From contig KB722749.1 in NCBI GenBank assembly GCA_000349905.1, positions 398,357-462,356 of the forward strand: DNA of 64,000 bases. The letters run 5' to 3'. The notes under the pieces were generated by a model. The model was not told the DNA's origin and did no database searches. It saw only the letters and a list, made by a program, of their open reading frames with translations. The stretch comes from Volvariella volvacea V23. Taxonomy: Eukaryota; Basidiomycota; Agaricomycetes; Agaricales; Pluteaceae. The translations under genes and the position numbers were made by a program. Positions 34,163 to 44,477 of the stretch are shown piece by piece; within the stretch, counting starts at the first letter, position 1, and each line of letters starts with the position of its first letter.

Positions 34163-35989
34163 AAACGCAAGCTCACAGACAAATCAGTACCAAATGCCGT
34201 CCTCCAAGACCCCGATTTCTCACAAGACTCGAAGATGTACCAAGACCTACTGGATATGGAGCGAAGACTGGACTGGACGATGATGAGGAAGAGAGTAGAG
34301 GTTCAAGATGCGCTAGCCAGGAATCCTACGGTATGTGTGCTGTTGGATTTGCGCGTTCTACTCAACTCACAGGTGCGCTTCGTCTTTGGCGTTGGGATTT
34401 TGTTATACGCGTTTTCTCTCCCTCTTTTGTGGTTCATTCAACCCGCGCAACGACGCAAATGACTCGACGGACCGATATTAGACAACACGAAAGCTAAGAA
34501 TATTCCTAAGTCACGCCGTCTCTGGACAACTATGGCAAACGGGGGGCACATCCGACCAACCGCCGAACTTTGAGAGCGGAGATGGCATTCCAGCTTGGTC
34601 CTTCAAAATTGAAGGGCGATTGCTCGAGGTGCGTATTAACGTCAGACCTATAACACGAGGCGGCGGGGGTGCTCATGAATTCTGTGAACCCACAACACAC
34701 GGGCCGTGGTTTGGGTTTGTAGTTGCCGAATCAGCGGAATAGGGATAAGGTTCCGATGCGCAAGTTTTCGACGTTGATCAAGAGAATGGTTGTAGAGTTG
34801 GATAGGGACCCGACGTTGTATCCAGAGGGGAATATCGTAGAGGTGAGCACATAGGTGCTGTGGAATACTGGGGAGAATAACCAACACTCTCATTGCTCTA
34901 GTGGCCACGGGCGACAGGAAACCACAACCCTCCCATGGATGGATTCTCAATACGAAGAACTGGCGACACACCAACTAAAATTCGCGTTTTGATCTACTTG
35001 GAGCACTATCCTGAGCAATTCAAGGTGCATCCTGAGCTTAGTGCGTATTTTGTATTCACTGGGATTACGTTTACCCATTTTTGTATAGGTGCTATTTTGG
35101 GTATTCGGGAAGAAAGTCGACTTGGGGTGATACAAGCGCTATGGAACTACATCAAGGTGCAAAACTTGCAAGACAAGGTGGATAGGCGACTCATTCGCGC
35201 CGACGACAAATTGAAAATGGTGCGCAGCCGCAGCAGCTAGGATTCATATTCCGCAATGGAAATTAATTTCGACATGTTCCATTCCTCATATCTCCACCAC
35301 AGATTTTCGGAACAGAATCCATCCCGTTCCAGGCTATCCCTGAGGCCGTTAATAAGTTTTTGGGACCACCAGACCCAGTTCAATTGCATTATACAATCAA
35401 CCCGTCTGTGCCCCCACTAGAACGACCTTCAGCGTGGGATGTTGACGTTAAAATGGAAGACTCGGCACTGAAAGCAAAGATGAATGTACTGCTCCAGTCG
35501 ACAAAAGAAAGCACACAGACGCTCGCTAAGCTGGACGAGGAGGTGGGTTCTTTATCTCATAAGCGAGAATGCTATGTCTTCCTCGAGGGTGCTGACATGC
35601 AATCGCCGCCTTCCTTCCGTTCACGATTCTCCACCCAATTACGCGATACGTGATACGATAAGATTGCACGTCACGCGCAGTCGCTTCACAATTCATATGT
35701 CAAGCGAACATTTCTGGAATCGTTCGCTAACGATCCGGCGCACTTTATTCAAACATGGCTGGAGTCGCAGTCTCGTGATTTGGAGACTATACTTGGCAGT
35801 GGGCCTAGTGAGGGCATGACTGTGAGACAAGAGGAGTTGAGGAGGAGCGAGTTTTTCCAGTTGCCGTGGGTGGAGGAGGTGAGTAATGCATCGATTGTGT
35901 TGGAAATTACGTGTGCTGACCGAAATCGCTTTTGTCAGGCTGTTGCTGTGCAGGAAGGAATGCGGCTCGCGGCAAAAGGGATGCAGTGA
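34163..35989 (+). CDS. ssr3: SWI/SNF-RSC subunit of the BAF60/SMARCD (Ssr3/Snf12) family, start unresolved
   Basis: Structural subunit of SWI/SNF-type chromatin remodellers. The first recognised exon, after a TAG acceptor at about 34160-34162, reads KRKLTDKSVPNAVLQDPDFS and YQDLLDMERRLDWTMMRKRV, the N-terminal conserved block of BAF60 proteins. Then follow LRIFLSHAVSGQLWQ, SFKIEGRLLE and KFSTLIKRMVVELDRDP. The SWIB domain comes next: RVLIYLEHYPEQFKVHPEL, then LGIREESRLGVIQALWNYIK. After it come IPEAVNKFLGPPDPVQLHYT and a C-terminal helical part, RRSEFFQLPWVEE. The stop is at 35987-35989. Nine or so short introns; no frameshift. The initiator exon was not found. A TAA stop just before 34103 shows that the frame needs a splice there. 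Confidence 0.85.
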
Positions 35990-36550
35990 GGCGGGTGGCG
36001 TGTTGGCGTTGCAAGCTGCTCGCGCGGGATGGTATGTGGGTTATTGTTGTCCTATAGTATCCTAGTTGTTGTTGGCACAGCATCCCTCTATCCCTACGGC
36101 TGTTTTCGCAATTTATTCTTAGCCGCTGTGGCGATGAACGCTTGTCTCCACTGAGGTAAATAGTGGTGCGCTCGGACGTCATTCTTATCCACGAAGTCAA
36201 ATCAAATGGCCCAAGTCGTGTGACTTCTGGACATGATGCGTTTATCGCCACGTCTCCCTGTCAAAGCTATGCACAAAACACCACCTGCACTCCAGCCTGC
36301 ACCACGCCTCTGCCAGCGATTCGCCATCAGGCATCGGTACATCGGTGAATGCGGGGAAGAGGCTGATGGATGCCATAACTGCCAAAGGGAAGACTTCCAG
36401 ATATGGAACCCTCCCCGATCACTGCCCTTTTATGGATGTTCTCGGCACTGGCCGTCTCCCCTTCAAATATGGCAGACCAAGCATTTTACTGGCAGAGACC
36501 CCGCTTCTGGTGGCACCACTTTTTCTCTCGAGCTCATTTGTCTTTGACGC
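35990..36550. other. Intergenic, promoter of BAR-SH3 gene
   Basis: 560 bp between two plus-strand genes. Nothing coding recognised. The leader of the downstream gene is C/T-rich near 36480-36550. Confidence 0.5.
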
Positions 36551-39225
36551 ATGGCCAGCAAACAGGTGCGTCTGTCCGTCCGCCCCCGTCGTTGGCGGTG
36601 TCGTTGGCGTCTGCGTTGAGCTGACGCCCTTTCGTTTGGTCCGTCTCCTGTTAATAGTTGGGCAAGCTTCGTCAGGTTAGTTCGTTTAGCCGTTTTTCTT
36701 GTCCATCACTTTCTTTGCTTGGGGCGGGAAGGCTGATGAATGCGTTTTCTTGGCTGGCGCTCGACAACATGGCGCTTGGGTCGTATCTCGCGCCCTGTCG
36801 CTTTGTCAACTCTCTCAGTGGGCGGGCGAAGTCATTTCCTCGAGAGATAAGACGACTTTTACGGATGAATTCAAGGACCTGGAGACGGATATTGATTTGA
36901 GGAGGGAGGGTGCTGCTCGGTATGTTGGATCATGTTTCAGTCGTGCCGCGCGCTGCGGTTTACGTTGTTGGTGCTGACTTGGGGTGGTAGACTCCTGGTT
37001 GCGTCGGATGCATACCACCATGCCTTGTCTAGGAAGAAAGAGAGCGAGGCTCTCAATGACGATGTTAAGCTCCTTCCTATCGACGCCCTTGGGATTGTCA
37101 TGACAATTCATGGAGAGGATTATGGAGAGGACTCGCTGTATGGTGAGCGCATCTTGCTCTTCACGCCTGCTTGCCTCTCAACTGTTTGTGAATACAGGTA
37201 ATTCACTTATCAAGATGGGCAGGGCCCATAGCAAGATTGCCACAATCCAAGAGGCGTACGCTCTAACATTCCAAGATACCTACATGATCCCACTTCAGAA
37301 GTTCGGGGAGAGGATCAAAGAGTACGACCAACAGCGAAAGAAATTGGATAGTCGGAGGTAAGTCTTTCTGCCACATTCCCTTGGCCGATTGAGTTCCGAC
37401 GTGCCGTGCTGCATTTGTGTTTTGGCAGATTGAGTTATGACGCTGCGGTTGCTAAATTTGAAAAGCTGAAGGGAGGAAAGAAGGAAAAGGAAAAGAAGGA
37501 AGCAGAAGAGGAAATGGAACGTGCCAAACAGAGATTGTACGTGTGGTTTCGCTGTGTGGCGTGTCCAACCATGCTGATCCCTCTTGACAGCGAGGACACA
37601 GAAGAAGAGGTCCGGGGTCAGATGCATGATATCCAGGAAGAGGAAATTTCTCAACACCGCCAGCTGGCTAATCTTTTGGATATTGAGATCAATTTCGTGA
37701 GTCAATATTTGGAAGTTCTCAAGGAAGTCAAGGCAGAGTGGAATGAGTGAGTTTCTTACATCTATAATCGAGCGTTCTATTAAAATACAACTCCAGTAGC
37801 GGCGTTGCTCCCCACTCAAGACGGCCCAGTCGGGCACCCAGTCTCCTCCGTCCCAAGAGTCGAAGTGACTCCGTCCGCTCCAAGCGTTCCGCCCGTTCCG
37901 AATCCGCACACGCATCAGAAACCGAGGACCTACAGCGCACTCCCAGCAAACGGCGTCTCTCCAAATCCGAATCGACGCCCAGCCGGCCTCCTTCCCGTCC
38001 CGTTTCACGATTGTCGAGGAAGCGTTCCGACAGTAATGCCGCTGCTGGCAGCGACAAGGAGACGGAGAAGGACAAGTCGGATGGGAAGGCCGAGAAACAA
38101 GGTCGACGATTGAGCGTTACGGGATGGGCTTCTAGTGCGGTTGGCTCGATGACGAGTCTAGGCAAGAAGAATAAGGACAAGGACAAGTTCTCGGCGCTGC
38201 AAGAGAATGATGAACAGGAGGGTCAAAAGGGGTTGAAGAGGTCCAACAGCAACCACTCGATGGGGATTATGTCGCACATTCGGAATAAATCCCGTGATAC
38301 GCCCACTTCATCACCCAAGATCCCACCACGTATCTTGAAGCCACCATCACTCCAAGACAAGAAGGTCGTCCGGGCGCTGTACGATTTCGCAGGTGCTCCT
38401 GATGAGCTGGCGTTCAAGACTGGAGATGAGATTGTGGTGCTGAACGAGGTTTTGGATGATTGGTGGATGGGAGAGATTGGTGGGAGGACGGGGTTATTCC
38501 CTACTGCTTATGTGGAGGTTGTTCCTGTTCCCAGGAAGCCTGCTCTGCCACCGAGGATTTCCCGGCAAGATTCGACGTCGAAACAGGCAATACGTTCAAT
38601 CCCCTCAGAAGATGAATTGAACAGAGAAGAGGAGAGTATGGATGGACATAGTACTGATGATGGAGAGGATTATCATGACTTTAGTGCTCCGCCGCTGACA
38701 CCGCGTCACAGTCCATTCTATGGGGTGCCCTCGGACACGGTGAGCATTACTAGCAGTAATGCGGATGAGGAGTTGCACTTGCAGCAGCAGCAACAGCAGG
38801 TGCAAAACTCGAAGATTCTAGCGGCGGCAGTGATGGGCGATGCGAAGAGACCTGCTCCCGCGGCGCCCCAAATCGCTCGTTCCGCAACTGCAGACTCGGG
38901 TTTGATCGCGACGAAGAAGGCTCCACCACCGCCTCCACCTCGACGAGCGACTACGTTGAACGGTGGAGGTACCCCGCCTATACCTGAACGCCCTAATCGA
39001 CCTACGATTACCCGTACACATTCGGCATCGTCTGGCTCGACGCCTCCGTCTTCGTTTGAAGGTCGGGATAGGTATTATGACGCCTCGCCTTTTGAAAGCG
39101 CTAGTGAACTCACTACCCTCAATACCAATGGAAATGGAAACGGAAATACCAATGGATGCAATGACTTCAAGCAGAATCCGTTCAAGCCCAAGGGAATGTG
39201 CAGCAATTGTTTCAGCTATCATTAA
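36551..39225 (+). CDS. BAR-SH3 domain protein (endophilin/amphiphysin-like)
   Basis: Membrane-curving, actin- or endocytosis-linked scaffold. The start is a 15-nt exon (36551-36565, MASKQ), then an 18-nt exon (36658-36675, LGKLRQ), then exon 3 from 36819 (WAGEVISSRDKTTFTDEFKD); together they give the continuous N-terminal amphipathic helix expected in such proteins. The BAR domain covers roughly the first 250 residues: LLVASDAYHHALSRKKE, GRAHSKIATIQEAYALTFQD, KFGERIKEYDQQRKKLDSRR, a Lys/Glu-rich coiled coil, EEEISQHRQLANLLDIEINF. A basic, Ser-rich linker follows. The SH3 domain is near 38360-38520: KVVRALYDFAGAPDELAF, DDWWMGEIGGRTGLFPTAYV. The tail has PPPPPPRR and Asn-rich tracts and ends NCFSYH at 39225. 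Exact orthology to Rvs167 or endophilin is not claimed. Confidence 0.85.
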
Positions 39226-39594
39226 ACCCTTGTCTTTTTTGTCGGCCTCGCTTTTTCTTCTTGTTTATTTAACTCTCTGCTCTCGTACCGCGTGTGTATT
39301 ATGACCATTTACGAACCTCCGCTCGTCGACTTTCCCTCTAGATACACGTAGTACCAGTCTAATCCCCTCTGTAGTATCACCCAGCGAGAATGCAATCTAC
39401 GCGTTCTGATTGGACGCGGTTCGCTAAACCGGATCTGTGATCACCCAGGGGTATCACGTGATGTGGAGTAAGTACCCCTGAAATCCAGATTCCCATACCC
39501 AAGCCGATTGGTAGTGGGACCTGCCATATATAACCCGGCTTGCTCAAGCACCTCCATCTCCCGTCTCTCTCCTCGTTGCGACCTTGCTGCAAGT
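39226..39594. other. Intergenic, Rheb promoter
   Basis: 370 bp holding the 3' UTR of the BAR-SH3 gene and the Rheb promoter; the CCAAT and TATA elements are listed separately. Confidence 0.5.
39507..39533 (+). promoter_or_regulatory. CCAAT and TATA elements of Rheb
   Basis: ATTGG (inverted CCAAT) at 39507-39511 and TATATAA at 39527-39533, which is 62 nt upstream of the Rheb ATG. A C/T-rich leader follows. The order and distance fit a classical fungal core promoter. Confidence 0.5.
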
Positions 39595-41138
39595 ATGCCC
39601 GGCGGCGACAGTTTGAAGAAGAGGAAGATTGCCGTGTTGGGCACGCGGTCTGTTGGTGAGTGGTCTATTTTTTGTCGATGCGGGTCGCAGTGGTTGATCA
39701 TGCGGCGGTTGTAGGGAAATCGTCGCTGGTGAAACAGTTCATCGAGGTTAGTGTCGACGCCTCTTCTTTTTTTGCGCTCCTCCCCACACCCCAATTCCTC
39801 CGGAGACAACAACTCCTCCCGGAATGACAAGACCCGGGTCCTCTCCGATTCACTTCTTGCTGCCTTTCGTTGTCGTTCAAACGCAAATAGAGACGCCAAA
39901 ACAACTCTTCCCCCTCCCCCTTCCCTCCCGCTCTCGTCCGTCTTGATTTTTTAGAACCATTTCGTTGAATCGTATTACCCAACTATTGAATCCACTTTTG
40001 CGAAAAGTGTGACTTATAAGGGAGTCGAATACGATTGTCACATCATAGACACGGCGGGGCAGGTGAGTACTTTGCCCATCTCGTTTGCTTTTTGCGATGC
40101 TCAGCAAAACGTCCGTGTCCGCGGAACGGATAGGACGAATACTCACCACTAAACGCTCAATATGCGATTGGGATCCACGGCTACATCCTGGTTTACTCGA
40201 TTGCATCGAGAAACTCGTTCAACATGATTCAGATCATTTACGACAAGATCATCGAGTTTTGCGGCGTCAGCGATATCCCGTGTGTTATTGTCGGCTCTAA
40301 ATCAGACCTGCACCACAAGTGAGTGTCTCTCTCTATTCTTTGCTCACTGTGCATCTTCCCTGCCTCCTTCACTTCAACCCCCTATCGTTGTTCGGCCGCG
40401 ACACGCCACTCGCGTGCATACGTGCACATCCACTCGGCCCCCCACGTCCTGTTTCTATTTCTCCCTTCCCTTCGTCCGCTATCAAGGGTCCAGGTTCATC
40501 AAGTGCCCTTAATAATTCACAATGCATGTGAACCATCAATTCATCTCTGGACCCTATGGATGGGATTTTGACGATTTTGGCTTTGCTTGGGATCAAGCAG
40601 CCTGGATCGTTTACGTAAATTGATACATCCACTATTGGACCCTGCTTGACTGAGGGCACAGTCGTTATCTGTTGCAATGCCACGATGTTTGTCGCCTGCA
40701 TCTCGTGGGCGTGCTCGTGCTTTTGTTTCGCGCATATATGCTGTACCTGACGGTCTAATCGGGTTACTGACTGCAATTTCTTGTTTCTGTGGAACAGTCG
40801 ACAGGTTGAACAATCAGAAGGCGAGAAGCTGGCACAAGCTAATAAAGCTGCTTGGATCGAGACGAGTGCCAAAGAGAACGTCAACGTAGGTTAGTACCCT
40901 TCTTTTTTTTCCCGTATCAACGTCAGCCCCACTCCCATTCTTGGGTGCCTTCATTAATGACGATGTTCCTGGCTGTTGATGCTGTGGGGGCGTTGAATGT
41001 TGATTGCTGATTGCTAACCTTGGACTGGCGGTTTGCGTTTTTTTAGGCAAGGTGTTTGAATTGGTGTTGTCAGAGATTGAGAAACGCACTACGCCTGCAC
41101 AGGCCGAGCCACAGGCCAATCGATGCGTTATCATGTAG
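39595..41138 (+). CDS. RHB1: Rheb-type small GTPase (TOR activator)
   Basis: Ras-family GTPase that activates TOR complex 1 and links amino-acid supply to growth. Six exons. The P-loop GTRSVGKSSL, with Arg at the position equivalent to Ras Gly12, is the Rheb hallmark; the first intron splits GK (39655/39656). Then QFIENHFVESYYPTIESTFA (switch I), IIDTAGQDEYSPLNAQYAIG (switch II), YILVYSIASRNSF, CVIVGSKSDLHH (G4), IETSAKENVNVG (G5), and the C-terminal CaaX box CVIM for farnesylation. Stop at 41136-41138. The fourth intron, 40319-40797, is 479 nt, far longer than the others. About 185 aa, the normal family length. Confidence 0.93.
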
Positions 41139-42414
41139 ACTCGGACTTTGCCCAGATAGATTGGTCTTTGGTTCTTGGTTCTGTTGATTAGTTGTATGAC
41201 TCTTTTTCTTGCATTTTCTTCCGCTCCCCACTCTTGTTGTGCCTTCTTCCTAGATTGACTGGTCGTTTTGATGTGATGTGCTATTGCGCCCCTTTGCACT
41301 TTACTTCACCCCACATAGACTTCTGAAGGGCTGTTATGGTTACTTGTTATTTATCTTGGTTCTGAATGTCAGTTATGCCTCCTCTCTCCCCAGGTCCCTC
41401 CAACTGGCTTCCTTATAGGTTCTTACGCCACCAGTAAGTGCACAACCGTCGCCACACTAATATGCGGCACATAGATGCATCAACCTCCCGAGCTGTCACT
41501 TACCATATGTCGGTTGATTCTGTCCCTCATGCAAACGTCAATGTCATCCATTGGCATTACGGCAGACCAATGTTCTGAGCTTAAGCGACATCCCGAGCTC
41601 GATATCTGTATGGTTAAAAGTCTACTGCTCTAAGCGCGTTATAGCCGATATGAACGAACGTGCCGACGCCACCGACACAGTTGCGTACCATGTGCGCGCT
41701 ATTTTTGTATTGTGTGGCTGAAGCGCTGAAGCTTGGCCAACCACATGCGTCGGCTCGAATGTATTGATGCTTGAGATGAACTATATTGTACCAGATGGGC
41801 TCTAGAGGAGGTGGTGTTGCTACTCTACTATTGCGCGCTGCGGGTGCCGCGTTCAAGCCCATGTTTCACGCGTTTTGAACTGGCCATATCATCTAGTTGC
41901 TGCCGGTGAGCAAAGACATTATGCAGTAGTCGAGCACTGCAACCGCGAGCTCCTTGCTCGACGTGATCGCTCTCTGTCCGAGACGGTGGCAGAGAAAACG
42001 GTGATAAGGCTTAACTTGGTATCCCAGCATTAAGCAATGTTGACTTTTACCTAGTGTCTGGCAACAGCAAGACTTGGAGGGCTTGTTCAGGACATGGTCT
42101 GCATCAAGTGCTTTGATTGCACCCCCACATCGGAGTACTACACATCTTCTAGAAGCGCCACAGCACCTGAACTAGTGAACGCCAGGCTTCCAGTCGAGGC
42201 TTGGATATAACTGAGCCACTGTGCAACTGTATGCGAGCTGATATAACTCCCTTGCAGATAGTGTCAAACTGTTATTATTACTACCCTCTTGGTGACTTTG
42301 AGGCTGGCGACACAAGCCTGAACAAAGCCACTTGACCACAAGTTGTAAAAACTGAACAAAATAACAGCAAGCTCAACTCGTCACCATCATTCTGGCTGGT
42401 TACTCCCAGCGCCC
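41139..42414. other. Intergenic
   Basis: 1.28 kb: Rheb 3' UTR followed by DNA without a recognisable gene. The minus-strand frame at 41614-41862 has no family. No promoter element for the F-box copy B stands out. Confidence 0.45.
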
Positions 42415-43662
42415 ATGTACTGCTTTCCAACCAAGAAGTGCCTGATGAACTCCTCGACGCCATTATTAGCCACCTCACAGGAGACCAACCGACTCTTCGG
42501 GCTTGTAGTCTTGTCAGCCGTGCTTTCTCATCACCCTCTCAACGATACTTGTTTTATCGCCTCAGCATCGGGTATGGTTTTCATAACAGACCCCCACTTA
42601 GGACGCGTAATGTGGAAATTTCCGTACACCTGAAGCATGTGCGGTCTTTGTATCTCGTAACAACTTCTCACAGATTCTCTCTTCCGCTCATGACCAAGAT
42701 CCTCGAGCCAATGGTCAACTTGAAGCGGGTGCAAGTGGCTGGCATATTTGACTGGCCCGATGATGTGGCACTCCTTCGCGCTTGCTGTAAACCTTCTGTC
42801 ATCGACTTTTCCATTTGTGGCAATGCTCTTATTTCTCCAGAATGGATCCGCCAATGCACTTCCCTTCGATATTTGAAGCTTGAATGGGCAAGCATTTCCC
42901 TCACTGAATCTCCGGGGCGCGACTCTACATGTGATGAAATACCTATCAAGTCGTTGTTTATAACCTTTTCCCCAGGAGAACGTCGGGTGCACCACTGGTT
43001 GCAAGGTACAGGGCGCCCAATCAATCTGCCTAAATTGACCATGCTCGTCCTTGATGCGAAGAAGCCAGAGGATTGGACTCGATATGCAAATCCTTCACAG
43101 TTGAAATGTGTCCATCCCTAGAGGTGCTAGTCATCATACCTCCTTGCCTCTGTGAGTTCGGCACCGTTGTCCTACTTTTGACCTACCCAACTGAGATACA
43201 TCAGTCAGAAGTGTACCAGACAACACCAACGGCGAACAAGTCTTCCTAAATCGGAGAATATTAGGTCGTTTAAGATGTCTTTTGTTTGTGCTGCAAGAAA
43301 CGAAGCTTGGACTGTCCTGGATTCCATGGGTTATATCATGCTTGTCTGAAATCCCCACAAACAATAATCTCACAGAATTGCACTTTTGGATGTACGGCAT
43401 CACCCGCGTGAACCCCCTGCCAGATGTTAGTTGTCGTGAGTCCTGGCTACGAAATCAGGAAAAACTGGACGATGCCCTTATGGAACCCAAATTCAACAAT
43501 CTGCGGGATGTTTATATCGATACGTCGCAGTTGACATATCGTCAGTACGCTGATTGGACCGGCGAGGCGATGAAGAGAACGAAGCAGTGGAAATCCCTCG
43601 ACCTTGACTCCTGTGGGTATTTCCTGTTAGCAATTACCGAACTGATCGCTTCATCACTTTAA
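42415..43662 (+). pseudogene. F-box/leucine-rich protein, copy B, frameshifted
   Basis: Damaged paralogue of the F-box gene at 32500-33753. Matching segments: DELLDAIISHLTGDQPTLRA, SLYLVTTSHRFSLPL, CTSLRYLKLEWASISL, and after the intron EIPTNNNLTELHFWMYG, against DLIISYLLGDQMTLRA, SLYLVVYRHRTSVPV, CTSLRHLTLDGAGISF and ETPTNNNLTELHFWVRS. The ATG at 42415 lines up with the start of copy A, but one base is missing right after it, so the conserved frame does not begin with a start codon. A second shift (net two extra bases relative to copy A) lies at about 43100-43108 and leads into TAG before the conserved GTGAGT donor. The second exon (to 43662) is open. Two independent shifts argue for decay rather than a sequencing error. 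Confidence 0.72.
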
Positions 43663-44477
43663 GTTCCAGGGTCCAAGGAGGACTCAATATAGATTCGTAT
43701 GGAGAACTTGTTGTATAGGGCAGAGAGCCTAATCAGCGCAGTCAGACGGTAACATAATACGGTGTTTGATGTCTGTCAGTGTCTTATTAGAATGCATCCG
43801 ATACACTCACCATTCCGCCGTGTTCAACTGGCGCCATTTGATGTGACTCGATGAACCTATCATCTCATGGCTGAGTAACTCCAAGTTACCGCTGTATCTT
43901 TTCCTGTTTCATCACGGTAGGCGTAACTCAAGGATAAACTCCCATACCACTATGGGCGAGATGTTCGTGTAGGGGTAGGCGGTTTCGCCGAGCAGATGAA
44001 AGTACATTGAACTTGTAGATTAACAGACTTAAAGCAGCATACGCCCACAACCAAGTAACGTAGATAAGACAGCGCTTCGGATGGACAATGAGCTAGGATG
44101 ATGAGTGTTCCGCCCTATGGCCCATTGAGGACATGGCCTTCGGCCAGTTGGCGATCCAAGGAAAATTCAGGCAAATGGTAAATAGCAAGACGAGAATGCA
44201 TGCGGTTATAGGCATGCAAGTGAGTACTCTGAGCAGCTGTCGGGTATCGGCTCTTAAGCTATATGACCACTACGCTGACTATGATATGCATCCCCTGGAA
44301 AGCTGCAAAAACAATATCGCGATCGCTGATGCGAAGCATAGGTGCTCACTAATAACACTTTGTGACACTGTTCTAGCGCGAGCGCGCCCGAGCTGCCGCT
44401 TTTAACAAGTTGGACTATTGCTTCATTACATACATGGTGCGAAATTTGACTATATCGATCTATGCTACAACGATGAA
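43663..44477. other. Intergenic, convergent side
   Basis: Spacer between F-box copy B and the stop of the membrane-protein gene. A short stretch at 44145-44170 reads QLAIQGKF, resembling HLAIQGKI of F-box copy A, but the similarity is too short to call a remnant. Confidence 0.4.

Noticed and set aside
40369..40884. 171-codon minus-strand frame over the long Rheb intron
   Set aside because: Overlaps the downstream Rheb exon on the other strand and has no recognisable family.
32500..43662. The F-box pair as arms of a transposon or inverted-repeat element
   Set aside because: The interval holds three conserved housekeeping genes and the copies have diverged; dispersed gene duplication explains them better.
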